A DNA stretch of 64,000 bases, taken from contig NZ_CP179727.1 in NCBI RefSeq assembly GCF_047425875.1, positions 62,001 through 126,000 on the forward strand. The letters run 5' to 3'. This DNA comes from Macrococcoides animalis. Its GTDB lineage: Bacteria; Bacillota; Bacilli; Staphylococcales; Staphylococcaceae. Both the position numbers and the translations under genes were made by a program. Shown piece by piece: positions 51,502 to 61,903 of this stretch (positions within the stretch are counted from its first letter, which is position 1; each line of letters begins with the position of its first letter). Below the pieces are notes generated by a model. That model did no database searches and was not told where the DNA came from. It was given only the letters and a program-made list of their open reading frames with translations.

Positions 51502-52566
51502 CTATTCTACTGGATAAATGCCTGCTTCTTTTGCATCTGTCTCAGATTTAATATCAATTTTCCAGCCTGTTAATTTCGCAGCAAGCCTTGCGTTTTGTCC
51601 TTTTTTCCCAATTGCAAGTGATAATTGATAATCCGGTACAATTACTGTTGTTGATTGGTTTGATTCATCAACTAATACGTCAACGACTTGAGATGGACTT
51701 AATGCATTCTTTACGAATGTTTTTGTATCTGCACTCCATTCAACAATATCAATTTTCTCACCACATAATTCGTCAACGACCGCTTCAACACGAGCACCTT
51801 TTGTGCCAACACATGCTCCTACTGGATCAATATCTGGATTTTCAGAGTAAACACTAATTTTAGAACGGTCTCCTGCTTCACGGGCAACGGATTTCACTAC
51901 AACGCTTCCGTCAAAAATTTCGGGAACTTCTTGTTCAAATAAACGCTTTAATAGGCCTGGATGACTACGAGAAACAAATATTTGTGGACCTTTTGTAGTT
52001 TGTTCAACTTTATTAACATATACTTTGATACGCTCAGTTGGACGATATTCTTCGTTCGGGCTACGTTCTGCTTCAGATAATACAGCTTCTGTTTTACCTA
52101 AAGTAACGTATACATATCGGTGATCTACTCGGTCAATAATACCTGTCATGATATCATCTTCTTTGTCGATAAACTCATTATATAAAATACCACGTTCAGC
52201 ATCTCTTAATCGCTGCATTACTGCTTGCTTCGCTGCTTGTGCTGATACACGTCCAAAATCTTTTGGAGTTACGTCTTCTTCAAATATATCACCAATTTCA
52301 TAAGCAGGGTTCGTTTCTAACGCCATCTCTAGACTAACTTCATCACGCGGATTCATGACTTCTTCAACAACATCCTTACGAGAATACACACGGTAAACTC
52401 CGTTATCCATATTTAACTCAACACGAACGTTGTTCGCAGAATTATAATTTTTTTTGTATGCTGTGATTAATGCTGCTTCAATTGTTTCTATTAATACTTC
52501 TCTAGGAATCGATTTTTCTTTTTCAAGATAATCAATAGCATTTAATAATTCATTATTCTTTTTCAT
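51502..52566 (-). CDS. nusA: Transcription termination/antitermination factor NusA
   Basis: A 354-residue factor. The N-terminal RNA-polymerase-binding domain (about 1-125) is followed by S1 (GIIDRVDHRYVYVTLGKTE near 137), KH1 (GARVEAVVDEL near 240) and KH2 (AIGKKGQNARLAAKLTGWKI in parts near 315). It ends soon after KH2 at KEAGIYPVE, lacking the acidic tail I recall from longer B. subtilis and S. aureus proteins. The ATG at 52566 follows GGAGG. It is 13 bases downstream of rimP. Confidence 0.96.
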   Translation of the reverse strand: MKKNNELLNAIDYLEKEKSIPREVLIETIEAALITAYKKNYNSANNVRVELNMDNGVYRVYSRKDVVEEVMNPRDEVSLEMALETNPAYEIGDIFEEDVTPKDFGRVSAQAAKQAVMQRLRDAERGILYNEFIDKEDDIMTGIIDRVDHRYVYVTLGKTEAVLSEAERSPNEEYRPTERIKVYVNKVEQTTKGPQIFVSRSHPGLLKRLFEQEVPEIFDGSVVVKSVAREAGDRSKISVYSENPDIDPVGACVGTKGARVEAVVDELCGEKIDIVEWSADTKTFVKNALSPSQVVDVLVDESNQSTTVIVPDYQLSLAIGKKGQNARLAAKLTGWKIDIKSETDAKEAGIYPVE

Positions 52567-52579
52567 GTTATCCTCCAAA

Positions 52580-53047
52580 TTATAAAACGACTGCACGACG
52601 AATTTTTGCAATTTTTTTACGTTCAATTTCTATAACTTTTGTACGTGTTTTAATTTTTGCACTTATCGTAATAAACTCATCAGTTACATCGTCTAAAATA
52701 CCAATCCACTCTTTATCACCCTCAATAGGTTCATAAAGTTTTACGTAAATGTTATTACCAATAGCATCTTGATAATCTTTATCTTTCTTTAAAGGACGTT
52801 CAGCACCAGGTGATGATACATCCATAAAATAAGCTTCTGTAATCGGATCTTCTTTATCCATCACTTCACTTATCTTTTCACTTGCCAATGCACAATCAGC
52901 AATATCAATTCCTCCAGGTTTATCAATTGCAATACGCAAATAATAGTCTGGTCCTTCTTTAACGTACTCCACATCTACTAACTCAAATCCTAGAGATTCA
53001 ACAATAGGGGTTACGATTGTTTCAACACGTTCAGTAATCTTTGACAT
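52580..53047 (-). CDS. rimP: Ribosome maturation factor RimP
   Basis: A 155-residue 30S assembly factor. LGFELVDVEYVKEGPDYYLRI (in parts, about 19-39), DVSSPGAERPL (about 76-86) and a C-terminal SH3-like domain (IEGDKEWIGILDDV) match the family. The ATG at 53047 follows GAGGATC. First gene of the rimP-nusA-ylxR-ylxQ-infB unit, after the polC terminator. Confidence 0.96.
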   Translation of the reverse strand: MSKITERVETIVTPIVESLGFELVDVEYVKEGPDYYLRIAIDKPGGIDIADCALASEKISEVMDKEDPITEAYFMDVSSPGAERPLKKDKDYQDAIGNNIYVKLYEPIEGDKEWIGILDDVTDEFITISAKIKTRTKVIEIERKKIAKIRRAVVL

Positions 53048-53071
53048 ATGATCCTCCTCACAAAACTTAAG

Positions 53072-53097
53072 AAAAGAGCGGGATATCCCACTCTTTT
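53072..53097 (-). terminator. Terminator of polC
   Basis: A nearly perfect palindrome, AAAAGAGTGGGAT/ATCCCGCTCTTTT on the minus strand, 13-bp arms with essentially no loop, followed by CTTAAGTTTTG. The rimP promoter is expected nearby but is not clear. Confidence 0.75.
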
Positions 53098-53160
53098 CGC
53101 ATGTAGAGTATTTTCTTTAACACTGTAATAATAACACAATTACGCATACAACTCAAATAA

Positions 53161-56100
53161 TTATAAATCAAAAATTGAAAGCTGAGCTTTGTCTGGCATA
53201 TCATTTAAACTTCCGAGTTCATCTAAATAATCGATTATCTTTTGTGAAACTCCCGCTTTTTTGTTCAATTCTTCTTTTGATAGGAAAGGCCCTTCTTCAC
53301 GCGCTGCAACTATACGTTTCGCAACATTTTCACCTAAACCAGGTACCGAGATAAATGGTGGTATTAATGTATTATCTTCAATAATAAATTCGAATGCAGT
53401 ACTTTTTTCTAAAGAAATCGGCTGTACTTTAAACCCTCGTTGTGCCATTTCATTTGTAATTTCGAGAACAGTTAATACATCTCTCTCTTTTTTTCCTAAA
53501 TCATGATAACGCGCATAGTAATCTTTAACTGTTGCTTTAATCGTATGTTTATCTTTCACCATAGTCAGTAAATCAAAGTCAGAAGCTCTCACAGTAAAGT
53601 AACTTGCATAATAGAATAAAGGATAATGGACTTTGAAATATGCAATACGTACAGCCATTAATACATACGCTGCCGCATGGGCTTTTGGGAACATGTATTT
53701 TATCTTTTTACATGAATCTAAATACCAAGCTGGGACATTGTTTTCCATCATTGCTACTTCAAATTCTTCAGTCAAACCACGCCCTTTACGAACGGACTCC
53801 ATAATTTTGAATGCTAGTGAGGGCTCAAGCCCTGCGTACATTAAATACACCATAATATCATCACGACAACCAATTACCCCAGATAAATCACAAGTTCCAG
53901 ATTTAATTAAATCTTGTGCATTACCTAACCATACGTCTGTACCGTGAGATAATCCTGAAATTTGAACAAGTTCACTAAATGAGGAAGGTTTCGTATCTTC
54001 TAACATTTGTCTAACGAAACCTGTTCCAAATTCGGGCACACCTAAAGTTCCGGTTTTACATAGGATATCTTCTTCTGAAACCCCTAGTGATTCTGGACTT
54101 GAGAATATCTTCATTGTTTCTTTATCATCAACTGGAACCGTCTTTGGATCCATGCCCGATAAATCTTGTAACATACGAATCATCGTTGGATCATCGTGTC
54201 CAAGAATATCAAGTTTCAACAAATTATCATGGATAGAGTGAAAATCAAAATGCGTCGTCTTCCATGCTGAATCTTGTTGGTCTGCCGGAAATTGAATGGG
54301 CGTAAAATCATATATATCCATATTCTCAGGGACAACAATAATCCCTCCTGGATGCTGACCAGTCGTACGTTTAACGCCCGTACACGCTTTAACTAATCGA
54401 TCGATTTCAGCACCACGTTTATGTATACCAGAGTCATTCAAATATCCTTTCACATAACCAAATGCTGTTTTTTCAGCTACTGTACCTATTGTTCCTGCTC
54501 GGAAAACTTTATCTTCACCAAATAGCACTTTTGTATAGTTATGTGCAATTGGTTGATATTCACCACTAAAGTTTAAATCGATATCAGGTACTTTATCACC
54601 TTTAAATCCTAGAAACGTTTCAAAAGGAATATCTTGTCCTTCCTTAATATAAGGTTCATCACATGTTGGACATTTCTTATCTGGTAAATCAAAACCACTA
54701 GCAACACTACCATCTTCAAAAAAGTGACTTGTTTTACATTTTGGACATATATAGTGTGGTGGTAATGGATTAACTTCAGTTATTTCAGTCATTGTAGCAA
54801 CAAAACTTGAACCCACCGATCCTCGGCTCCCTACAAGATACCCATCATCAAGAGATTTTTTAACAAGCTTTTGTGAAATTAAATAAATTACCGCAAATCC
54901 ATTTCCGATAATACTATCTAATTCTTTTTCTAGACGTGCAACCACAATTTCTGGTAATTCTTCTCCATAAATACTTCGTGCTCTGTTATAACTCATTTCT
55001 CGAATTTCTTCGTTAGCACCTTCAATCGTCGGCGTATACAATTCATCTCGAATCGGAATTACTGTGTCAATTGTATCCGCTAATTGATTCGTATTGGTTA
55101 CAACAATTTCAAACGCCTTTTCTGTACCTAGGAAATGAAAGGCATCTAACATTTCATCCGTAGTTCTAAAATGAGCATCTGGTAAAGTTTGACGATTTAA
55201 AGGGTTACCTGGATTAGAAGCGATTAAAATTTCACGTGCTGGCTTTTCATGTTCATGTAAATAGTGGGCATTACCAGTAGCAATAACCGGTATATCTAAC
55301 TTTTCACCCACACGAATGATTCGGTCATAAATTTCTTCCATCGTTTCATTATCACGAATTAAATCACGTTCTAATAAATGCTGATATAATGCTTTCGGTT
55401 GTATTTCCAGAAAGTCATAAAACTTTGCAATACGTTCCACTTCTTCTTGATCCTTTTGCATAACCGCTGTAAATACTTCTCCGTTATCACAAGCACTTCC
55501 TACAAGTAAACCTTCTCGATTTTCTATCAGTAAAGACCTAGGTATACGCGGCGTACGATAGAAATAATGTACCATTGATTCACTAACAATCTTGAATAAG
55601 TTTTTTAGTCCTGTTTGATTTTGGACAATTAACGTCACATGCATTGGACGTGCACGTTTATATGCATCTTGATTGCTTAGCTTAGAATCAATCTCTTTAT
55701 GATTGGTAACACCTAACTGCTCAAGTTGCTTTAACATTTTCATGAAAATATGCGCAGTTGTTTCTGCATCATATATCGCTCTATGATGTTGTGTCAGTTC
55801 AACTCCGTATTTCTTTGCTAGGAAGTTTAGTCCGTGTTTCCCCATTTCTGTATTGATAGTACGTGATAATTCTAGAGTATCTATAACTCCGTTAGTAGTC
55901 GCACCATATCCTAATCGTTCAAATCCTGTATCGATAAAACCCATATCAAAACTAGCATTATGGGCAATATATATCGCATCGCCTACAAAAGATCTAAAAT
56001 CATTTAACACGTCTTCAATTGGTGGAGCATCGATTAACATATCGTCAGATATACCTGTTAAATTTTTTATAGTTTCATTTAAACGTTCTCCAGGGTTACT

Positions 56101-57468
56101 GAATCGCTCGAACTTATCAATTATTTCCCCGTCTTTCACTTTAACGGCAGCAAGTTCAATTATCTTATCGTACTGTGAACTTAAACCTGTGGTTTCAACG
56201 TCAAAAACGACATATGTTGCTGTTTTTAAATCTATGTCTTGTGGTTTATATGCAATTGCGACCCCATCATCGACTAACATACCTTCAATACCATAGATCA
56301 TTTTAATGCCTGCTTTGCTTGCAGCGGCATGGGCATCCGGAAAACCTTGACAACCATTATGGTCTGTAATTGTAATTGCTTTATGTCCCCATTTTGCTGC
56401 TTGATCAACATATCGACTTATATGCGTAATACCATCCATTTGACTCATAGCGGTATGTAAATGAAATTCAACGCGTTTGTTCTCTGATTTATCTTGTTTT
56501 GCTGATTTATTAATTTTCTCAATATCACTCATCATCATAACTAAATCACGAATAAAAGTATCTTGCTCGATACGTCCTTGTGCACGCACCCAGTCACCTA
56601 CTTTTAAAGACGATAAATGATCTAAATCATTTTTACCTTTTCGCGTAAACATTTTTAAAATAAGTGAATCAGTATAGTCAGTAATCTTTAATTGTACGAT
56701 ATGGCGACCACTTTTCAGTGCTTTAATTTCGATATCAAAAATGACACCTTCTAACGCAACTTTAAATTCTTCTTCTATAATCGAATCAATCGGTTTAATA
56801 GATTCAACTTGAATCTTTTTACCAATTGAACAATTTGCAATCTCTTCAGAAACACTTTCAGCTTTTTGTTTTTCACGTTCAACCATTTTTTCTCGTAATA
56901 TCACACTTTGTTGAGCTTCTTCCTCTTGAATATGTGCTTCAAGTGAGGCAAGTTCACGTATTTGGTCATCATCGCTCGTCTCAAAAATGATTTGCTGCAT
57001 ATTAAAACCTGCCTGTTTAAAAGTAGCTAACAACCTACCATTGCAAGATTTTTCAAAGTGATTTTGTTCTATTTCATTCACTACTTGAAATTTTAATATG
57101 TTACCAGAAAAAGTATATTTTTTATTCTTAAGCTGACCTTTCAAACTTGGACTCATTGCTGTTTGGTCGATTGCATATGGGATATATTCTATTATACGTT
57201 CTGTTAAACGACTATCGTCCGTTACATTAATTTCAAATTGAACGTCTGCAATATGTGCGAAATGTTCTTTCATCTTACTACTTAACATATTGAATAATTG
57301 AAACGGTAAATGCTCTTGGAATACAAAGTACATATGCCATTTACGTTCTGCTTTAGATATATCAATGCGTGATAATTCAGCATTTTCAATGATGCTACTT
57401 TCAAATAAGTCAGTTATACCTAACTGCGTAAGTAGTACTTTAAATTTTTCGTTATGTGTTAATGTCAT
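53161..57468 (-). CDS. polC: DNA polymerase III alpha subunit, PolC type
   Basis: The 1435-residue replicative polymerase of low-GC Gram-positives. In order: N-terminal domains, OB fold (about 240-320), PHP domain starting VEFHLHTAMSQMDG (about 334), a DEDDh proofreading exonuclease inserted at about 420-590 (FDVETTG, HNASFDMGF, YDAETTA), the PHP remainder, a zinc module CPKC...CPTC, and the catalytic palm with PDIDLNFSGEYQP (about 980). Length matches staphylococcal PolC. The ATG at 57468 has a modest SD (GGGTGG). Target of anilinouracil inhibitors. Confidence 0.98.
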   Translation of the reverse strand: MTLTHNEKFKVLLTQLGITDLFESSIIENAELSRIDISKAERKWHMYFVFQEHLPFQLFNMLSSKMKEHFAHIADVQFEINVTDDSRLTERIIEYIPYAIDQTAMSPSLKGQLKNKKYTFSGNILKFQVVNEIEQNHFEKSCNGRLLATFKQAGFNMQQIIFETSDDDQIRELASLEAHIQEEEAQQSVILREKMVEREKQKAESVSEEIANCSIGKKIQVESIKPIDSIIEEEFKVALEGVIFDIEIKALKSGRHIVQLKITDYTDSLILKMFTRKGKNDLDHLSSLKVGDWVRAQGRIEQDTFIRDLVMMMSDIEKINKSAKQDKSENKRVEFHLHTAMSQMDGITHISRYVDQAAKWGHKAITITDHNGCQGFPDAHAAASKAGIKMIYGIEGMLVDDGVAIAYKPQDIDLKTATYVVFDVETTGLSSQYDKIIELAAVKVKDGEIIDKFERFSNPGERLNETIKNLTGISDDMLIDAPPIEDVLNDFRSFVGDAIYIAHNASFDMGFIDTGFERLGYGATTNGVIDTLELSRTINTEMGKHGLNFLAKKYGVELTQHHRAIYDAETTAHIFMKMLKQLEQLGVTNHKEIDSKLSNQDAYKRARPMHVTLIVQNQTGLKNLFKIVSESMVHYFYRTPRIPRSLLIENREGLLVGSACDNGEVFTAVMQKDQEEVERIAKFYDFLEIQPKALYQHLLERDLIRDNETMEEIYDRIIRVGEKLDIPVIATGNAHYLHEHEKPAREILIASNPGNPLNRQTLPDAHFRTTDEMLDAFHFLGTEKAFEIVVTNTNQLADTIDTVIPIRDELYTPTIEGANEEIREMSYNRARSIYGEELPEIVVARLEKELDSIIGNGFAVIYLISQKLVKKSLDDGYLVGSRGSVGSSFVATMTEITEVNPLPPHYICPKCKTSHFFEDGSVASGFDLPDKKCPTCDEPYIKEGQDIPFETFLGFKGDKVPDIDLNFSGEYQPIAHNYTKVLFGEDKVFRAGTIGTVAEKTAFGYVKGYLNDSGIHKRGAEIDRLVKACTGVKRTTGQHPGGIIVVPENMDIYDFTPIQFPADQQDSAWKTTHFDFHSIHDNLLKLDILGHDDPTMIRMLQDLSGMDPKTVPVDDKETMKIFSSPESLGVSEEDILCKTGTLGVPEFGTGFVRQMLEDTKPSSFSELVQISGLSHGTDVWLGNAQDLIKSGTCDLSGVIGCRDDIMVYLMYAGLEPSLAFKIMESVRKGRGLTEEFEVAMMENNVPAWYLDSCKKIKYMFPKAHAAAYVLMAVRIAYFKVHYPLFYYASYFTVRASDFDLLTMVKDKHTIKATVKDYYARYHDLGKKERDVLTVLEITNEMAQRGFKVQPISLEKSTAFEFIIEDNTLIPPFISVPGLGENVAKRIVAAREEGPFLSKEELNKKAGVSQKIIDYLDELGSLNDMPDKAQLSIFDL

Positions 57469-57490
57469 TTACAACCACCCTGTCAAAATG

Positions 57491-57516
57491 AAAAGCGTGA
57501 GACAAAAGTCCCACAC
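57491..57516 (-). terminator. Terminator of proS
   Basis: GTGTGGGAC-tttt-GTCTCACGC on the minus strand (G-U and one imperfect pair) followed by TTTTCATTTTG, just before polC. Confidence 0.75.
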
Positions 57517-57541
57517 TTATTAGTCTTTTTATTATATCAAA

Positions 57542-59248
57542 TTAGTGTTCAAATGACGCATAGATTGCTTTAATTTTTTCGTCTAGTTCTGCAACAGGTA
57601 CATCGAATGATTCACCTGTACGGCGATTCTTCACTTCTACGATTTCTTCTGCAGCTTGTTTACCAACCACAACACGAACAGGCACACCAATTAAATCAGC
57701 ATCGTTGAACTTCACACCCGCGCGTTCTACACGGTCATCGTATAATACTTCATAGTCTTTCTTGTATGCATCATACAATTGATCAGCAAGTTCACGTTGA
57801 ATATCTTGCTTCGCATTTGCTGTAATAATATGAATTTCAAATGGAGTTATTGAAGTCGGCCATATAATACCTTTATCATCGTGATGTTGCTCAATTACAG
57901 CAGATAATGTACGAGATACACCTATACCGTAACATCCCATAATCATTGGTTCAGCACGACCTTGATCGTTTAAGAATGTAGCATTCATTGATTCAGAGTA
58001 TTTTGTTCCTAATTTAAATACTTGTCCAATCTCAATGCCTTCTGCAAACTTAATTGGTCCACTACCGTCAGCTGCCATTTCTCCCTCTAGAATAAATCTA
58101 AAGTCATCAAAAGCTTTCACCTTAAAGTCACGCTCTAAGTTAGCATTGATATAATGATATTCTGTTTCATTCGCGCCAACAGCTAAATTATTTAAATCTT
58201 GAACACTATTATCTGCATAAATTTCAATTTTATCTACGCCAACTGGCCCAAGAGAACCTGGTGTAGCACCTAAAATAGCTACAATTTCATCTTCAGTCGC
58301 CATTTCAACTGTTTCAGTACCAAAATAAGATTTAACTTTAACTTCATTTAGTTCATGATGACCACGTATTAAAAACATGACGTATTGCTCATCTACTTTA
58401 ACAATCATAGATTTCACTATTTCGTCTAAACGCTTATTCAAAGTATCTGCTAGTTGTTGTGCAGTTTTAACTCCTGGAGTATGCACTTTTTCTAAAACTT
58501 TTATCTCCGTATGTTCTACATTCGCTACATACTTCACTTCAGCTTTTTCAATGTTTGCAGCGTAATCACTTTCATCTGTATAACAAATTGTATCTTCCCC
58601 GATTTCAGCTAGTGCCATAAATTCATGTGTGTGACTCCCACCAATAGCACCACTATCCGCAATTACCGGGCGGAAATTTAAATTTACACGCGAGAAAATT
58701 TTTGAATATGCATCATACATATTTTGATAAGTTTCATCTAAACTTTCTTCTGTCGCATGGAAACTATATGCATCTTTCATAATGAATTCACGACCACGCA
58801 ATAAACCGAAACGTGGACGCTTCTCATCACGGAATTTATTTTGGATTTGGAATAAAGTCACAGGTAATTTCTTATATGACTTTAATTCGTCACGTACTAA
58901 AGAAGTGATAATTTCTTCATGTGTTGGTCCTAAAGCAAATTCACGACCATGACGGTCTGTCATACGCATCAACTCAGCACCATAATTTTGCCAACGACCT
59001 GACTCTGACCATAATTCTGAAGGCTGTAAAGCTGGCATTAAAATTTCAACACCATCAATGGCTTCCATCTCTTCACGTACAATCGCTTCAATTTTATTTA
59101 GCACACGTTTCGCAATCGGAAGGTAACTATAAACCCCACTTGCAACTTGTTTGATCATACCTGCTTTAAGTAACAATTGATGACTTTTAGAATCCGCATC
59201 ATTTGGTACTTCTCTTAATGTTGGAATAAACATTTTACTCTGTTTCAT
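57542..59248 (-). CDS. proS: Prolyl-tRNA synthetase
   Basis: A 568-residue class II enzyme. The motif region LPIAKRVLNKIEAIVREEM, R-N-K-F-R-D-E-K-R-P-R-F-G-L-L-R (motif 2, about 137-152) and G-C-Y-G-I-G-V-S-R (motif 3) are present. A YbaK-like editing domain is inserted at about 225-400, as in bacterial-type ProS. The ATG at 59248 follows GGAGG; an in-frame ATG 30 bases earlier lacks one. No T-box leader is visible upstream. Confidence 0.97.
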   Translation of the reverse strand: MKQSKMFIPTLREVPNDADSKSHQLLLKAGMIKQVASGVYSYLPIAKRVLNKIEAIVREEMEAIDGVEILMPALQPSELWSESGRWQNYGAELMRMTDRHGREFALGPTHEEIITSLVRDELKSYKKLPVTLFQIQNKFRDEKRPRFGLLRGREFIMKDAYSFHATEESLDETYQNMYDAYSKIFSRVNLNFRPVIADSGAIGGSHTHEFMALAEIGEDTICYTDESDYAANIEKAEVKYVANVEHTEIKVLEKVHTPGVKTAQQLADTLNKRLDEIVKSMIVKVDEQYVMFLIRGHHELNEVKVKSYFGTETVEMATEDEIVAILGATPGSLGPVGVDKIEIYADNSVQDLNNLAVGANETEYHYINANLERDFKVKAFDDFRFILEGEMAADGSGPIKFAEGIEIGQVFKLGTKYSESMNATFLNDQGRAEPMIMGCYGIGVSRTLSAVIEQHHDDKGIIWPTSITPFEIHIITANAKQDIQRELADQLYDAYKKDYEVLYDDRVERAGVKFNDADLIGVPVRVVVGKQAAEEIVEVKNRRTGESFDVPVAELDEKIKAIYASFEH

Positions 59249-59355
59249 AGCAACCTCCAAAAATTTTTGATAATACATATATCATATAATAAATTGAGCA
59301 ATTGATAAACAAAAAATTAAGTTGACATAACATAAATATGAGTGATTAAAAACTT

Positions 59356-59379
59356 TAAAAAATCCGACCGAAGTCGGAT
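59356..59379 (-). terminator. Terminator of rseP
   Basis: ATCCGAC-ttcg-GTCGGAT with a stable tetraloop on the minus strand, followed by TTTTTTAAAG. Confidence 0.9.
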
Positions 59380-59383
59380 GCTA

Positions 59384-60664
59384 TTAATTATTTAAGAAAT
59401 AACGAGAAATATCATTCCAAGTGACCATAATCATTACAAAGAAAATAAAAATCGCTCCAGCAGCTAAAATGTACATCTCAGCTTTCTTATTGATTGGCTT
59501 TCTAAATATTGCTTCATAAATAACGAATAATATACGTCCACCATCAAGCGCTGGAATTGGTAATAAGTTCATAATACCTAGGTTCACCGAAAGCATCGCA
59601 GTATATCCAATTAATGTTTCGATTCCCATACTCGCAACTTTCTCAGTATTCTTATAAATACCAACAGGTCCATTTAACATATCAAATGAAAATGTACCAT
59701 TAAAGATTGATGCAAACATAATCCCTAACAAAGTAAAGATTTTTGTGGCGCCATCGATGGTCATATTAATTCCATACATAATTTTATCTAGAACGCTCCC
59801 GCCAAACTCAGGATTAAACCCAATCACATATTGCTTTAAACTCTTACCCTTACTAACTTCTTGCTCAAATAATTTTGGTTTTAAATTAAATACCTTTTCA
59901 CGACCATCTCGGTCAACTGTAAGTTTGATTACATCGCCACCATTTTGATCTAAGATACTTTTCACTTGTTTAAAGCTCTTTATTTCTTCGTTGTTAATTT
60001 CCTTGATTGTATCTCCTTGTTTCAATCCAACTTCTTGTGCTGGACTATCTTTAGCCACTTCATTAATGGTTGGAGTCGGCGCTCCGATCATAAATGCTAA
60101 TCCTAAAAACAACACAAACGCTAAAATAAAGTTAAACAATGGTCCTGCAAACAACGCTAAAAATTTTGGCCAAGGTTTTTTGTTCTTAAACTGTCGTTCA
60201 CGTGGCGCAATCTGAATTAAATCACCTTCACGTACAAAGTATGCTTCATGTGCAACGTTATAACGTACTCGTTCATTTGTATATTGATTGATTCCTTCGA
60301 TAAATAACGCATCTTCGAAATCTGATTCTGATACTTCAACTTGTTCGATTTGTTGAAACTGGTGCTGATCATCTAATAGAACATGTGTTACTTCGCCTGT
60401 ATCATTGCGCTTTATATTAACGGACATGCCTTCAGTAATTGGATTTTGTTCCATCCCACTACCCGCCATTAGTACGTAACCGCCAACTGGTAATAAACGA
60501 ATCGTATACAGTGTTTCATTTTTTTTATAAGAGAAAATCTTCGGTCCCATACCTATTGCAAATTCCGGGCACATTATTCCTGCACGTTTTGCAAATAATA
60601 AGTGACCGAATTCATGCACTGTTACCAGTAAACCGAATATAATAATAAAAGCAATAATTCCCAT
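59384..60664 (-). CDS. rseP: Site-2 intramembrane zinc protease (RseP/Eep type)
   Basis: A 426-residue membrane metalloprotease with HEFGH (17-21) in the first membrane helix, a PDZ domain (GLKQGDTIKEINNEEI near 215) and the distal ligand region NLLPIPALDGGRI (about 372). Homologues cut membrane-bound remnants such as anti-sigma factors and lipoprotein signal peptides. The ATG at 60664 follows GAGGTG. It lies one base after dxr and is probably read with it. Confidence 0.95.
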   Translation of the reverse strand: MGIIAFIIIFGLLVTVHEFGHLLFAKRAGIMCPEFAIGMGPKIFSYKKNETLYTIRLLPVGGYVLMAGSGMEQNPITEGMSVNIKRNDTGEVTHVLLDDQHQFQQIEQVEVSESDFEDALFIEGINQYTNERVRYNVAHEAYFVREGDLIQIAPRERQFKNKKPWPKFLALFAGPLFNFILAFVLFLGLAFMIGAPTPTINEVAKDSPAQEVGLKQGDTIKEINNEEIKSFKQVKSILDQNGGDVIKLTVDRDGREKVFNLKPKLFEQEVSKGKSLKQYVIGFNPEFGGSVLDKIMYGINMTIDGATKIFTLLGIMFASIFNGTFSFDMLNGPVGIYKNTEKVASMGIETLIGYTAMLSVNLGIMNLLPIPALDGGRILFVIYEAIFRKPINKKAEMYILAAGAIFIFFVMIMVTWNDISRYFLNN

Positions 60665-60665
60665 G

Positions 60666-61802
60666 TTACACCTCGTAATTCCTTGATTTATAGTCTGCAT
60701 CTATTGCTAATATGGTTTCTAAATCTGGGTTTTGAATCACAACGTGTTCATCCATTGCACGTTCGATTAATGTTTCGATTTCTAAAAATGTTATTTTACC
60801 ATCTAAAAATAATTGGACTGCTACTTCATTAACTGCATTCATAACAACTGGTAACGTGCCACCTATTTCAATCGCACGATATGCTAATGCTAAACACTTA
60901 AAGCGTTCTAAATCCATTGCCTTAAAATCTAACGTTGCTATATCAGCTAGATTCAATCGTTCAGCATTTCTTTGCATACGTTCAGGATAACTAAATGCAT
61001 ACAGTATTGGCATACGCATATCCGGCGTTCCCAGTTGCGCTATCACACTCGTATCATTAAATTCAACCATTGAATGTATAATACTTTGTTTATGCAAAAT
61101 AGTTTCAATTCGCTCAACTGGTAAGTCGAATAACCATTTCGCCTCTATGACCTCTAAACCTTTATTCATCATTGTCGCACTATCAATCGTAATCTTCTTA
61201 CCCATTGACCAGTTTGGATGGTTAAGTGCATCTTCTAAAGTAACATCTTTTAATTGCTCACGTGTTAAATCACGAAATGATCCTCCACTTGCTGTTATGA
61301 TTAACTTCTCAATATTTTTTACATTCTCACCGTTTAAACATTGGAATATCGCTGAATGTTCAGAATCAACTGGAAGAATGTTAACACCTTTCTCTTTTGC
61401 ACGTTGCATTACAATTTCACCTGCAACAACTAATGTTTCTTTATTTGCAAGGGCGATATCTATCCCCTTATCAATCGCATGTAATGTTGGTCGTAAACCC
61501 ACACTACCTAAAATTGAATTCAGTAAAACATCATTTTTTTCATAACCTGCAACTTCTAATAATCCTTGGTCACCAAATACTACTTTTGTTTGGTTCCCAT
61601 TTATATTAAGTTTATCCATATCATGCTCATTTTGAATACAACAGATCTCTGGATTAAACTCATCAATAATGCGTTGTGCTATATCAATAGACTTACCTAC
61701 TGCAAAGCTTACTAGTTTAAAGCTATCTGCATGTTCACGAATAATGTCTATTCCTTGCATCCCAACAGAGCCACTTGCTCCTAATATTCCTATATGTTTC
61801 AT
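60666..61802 (-). CDS. dxr: 1-deoxy-D-xylulose 5-phosphate reductoisomerase-like protein
   Basis: A 378-residue enzyme-family member of the MEP isoprenoid pathway, which makes MEP with NADPH. GASGSVGMQGIDII (nucleotide loop, about 8-21), ALANKETLV (about 120), PVDSEHSAIFQ (about 147) and ASGGSFRD (about 178) are the canonical sites. S. aureus uses the mevalonate route and, as far as I recall, lacks dxr, so this gene is a taxonomic clue as well. It sits between cdsA and rseP as in B. subtilis. The ATG at 61802 has a weak AAGGTGA SD. Confidence 0.95.
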   Translation of the reverse strand: MKHIGILGASGSVGMQGIDIIREHADSFKLVSFAVGKSIDIAQRIIDEFNPEICCIQNEHDMDKLNINGNQTKVVFGDQGLLEVAGYEKNDVLLNSILGSVGLRPTLHAIDKGIDIALANKETLVVAGEIVMQRAKEKGVNILPVDSEHSAIFQCLNGENVKNIEKLIITASGGSFRDLTREQLKDVTLEDALNHPNWSMGKKITIDSATMMNKGLEVIEAKWLFDLPVERIETILHKQSIIHSMVEFNDTSVIAQLGTPDMRMPILYAFSYPERMQRNAERLNLADIATLDFKAMDLERFKCLALAYRAIEIGGTLPVVMNAVNEVAVQLFLDGKITFLEIETLIERAMDEHVVIQNPDLETILAIDADYKSRNYEV

Positions 61803-61903
61803 GTCTTCACCTTATTCTAAAATGTATTAGTTTAATTCTATCACAAAATTTTTTTAACTCCTACTTTTGATGACTAAAAAGAAAAGCTTGTAGCACTTTA
61901 GAC

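Noticed and set aside
55853..56296. 147-codon plus-strand ORF opposite polC
   Set aside because: Antisense to the PolC exonuclease domain; no SD and biased Ser/Ile composition.
59249..59383. T-box leader upstream of proS
   Set aside because: The region is short, has only the rseP terminator and an SD, and lacks the T-box core.
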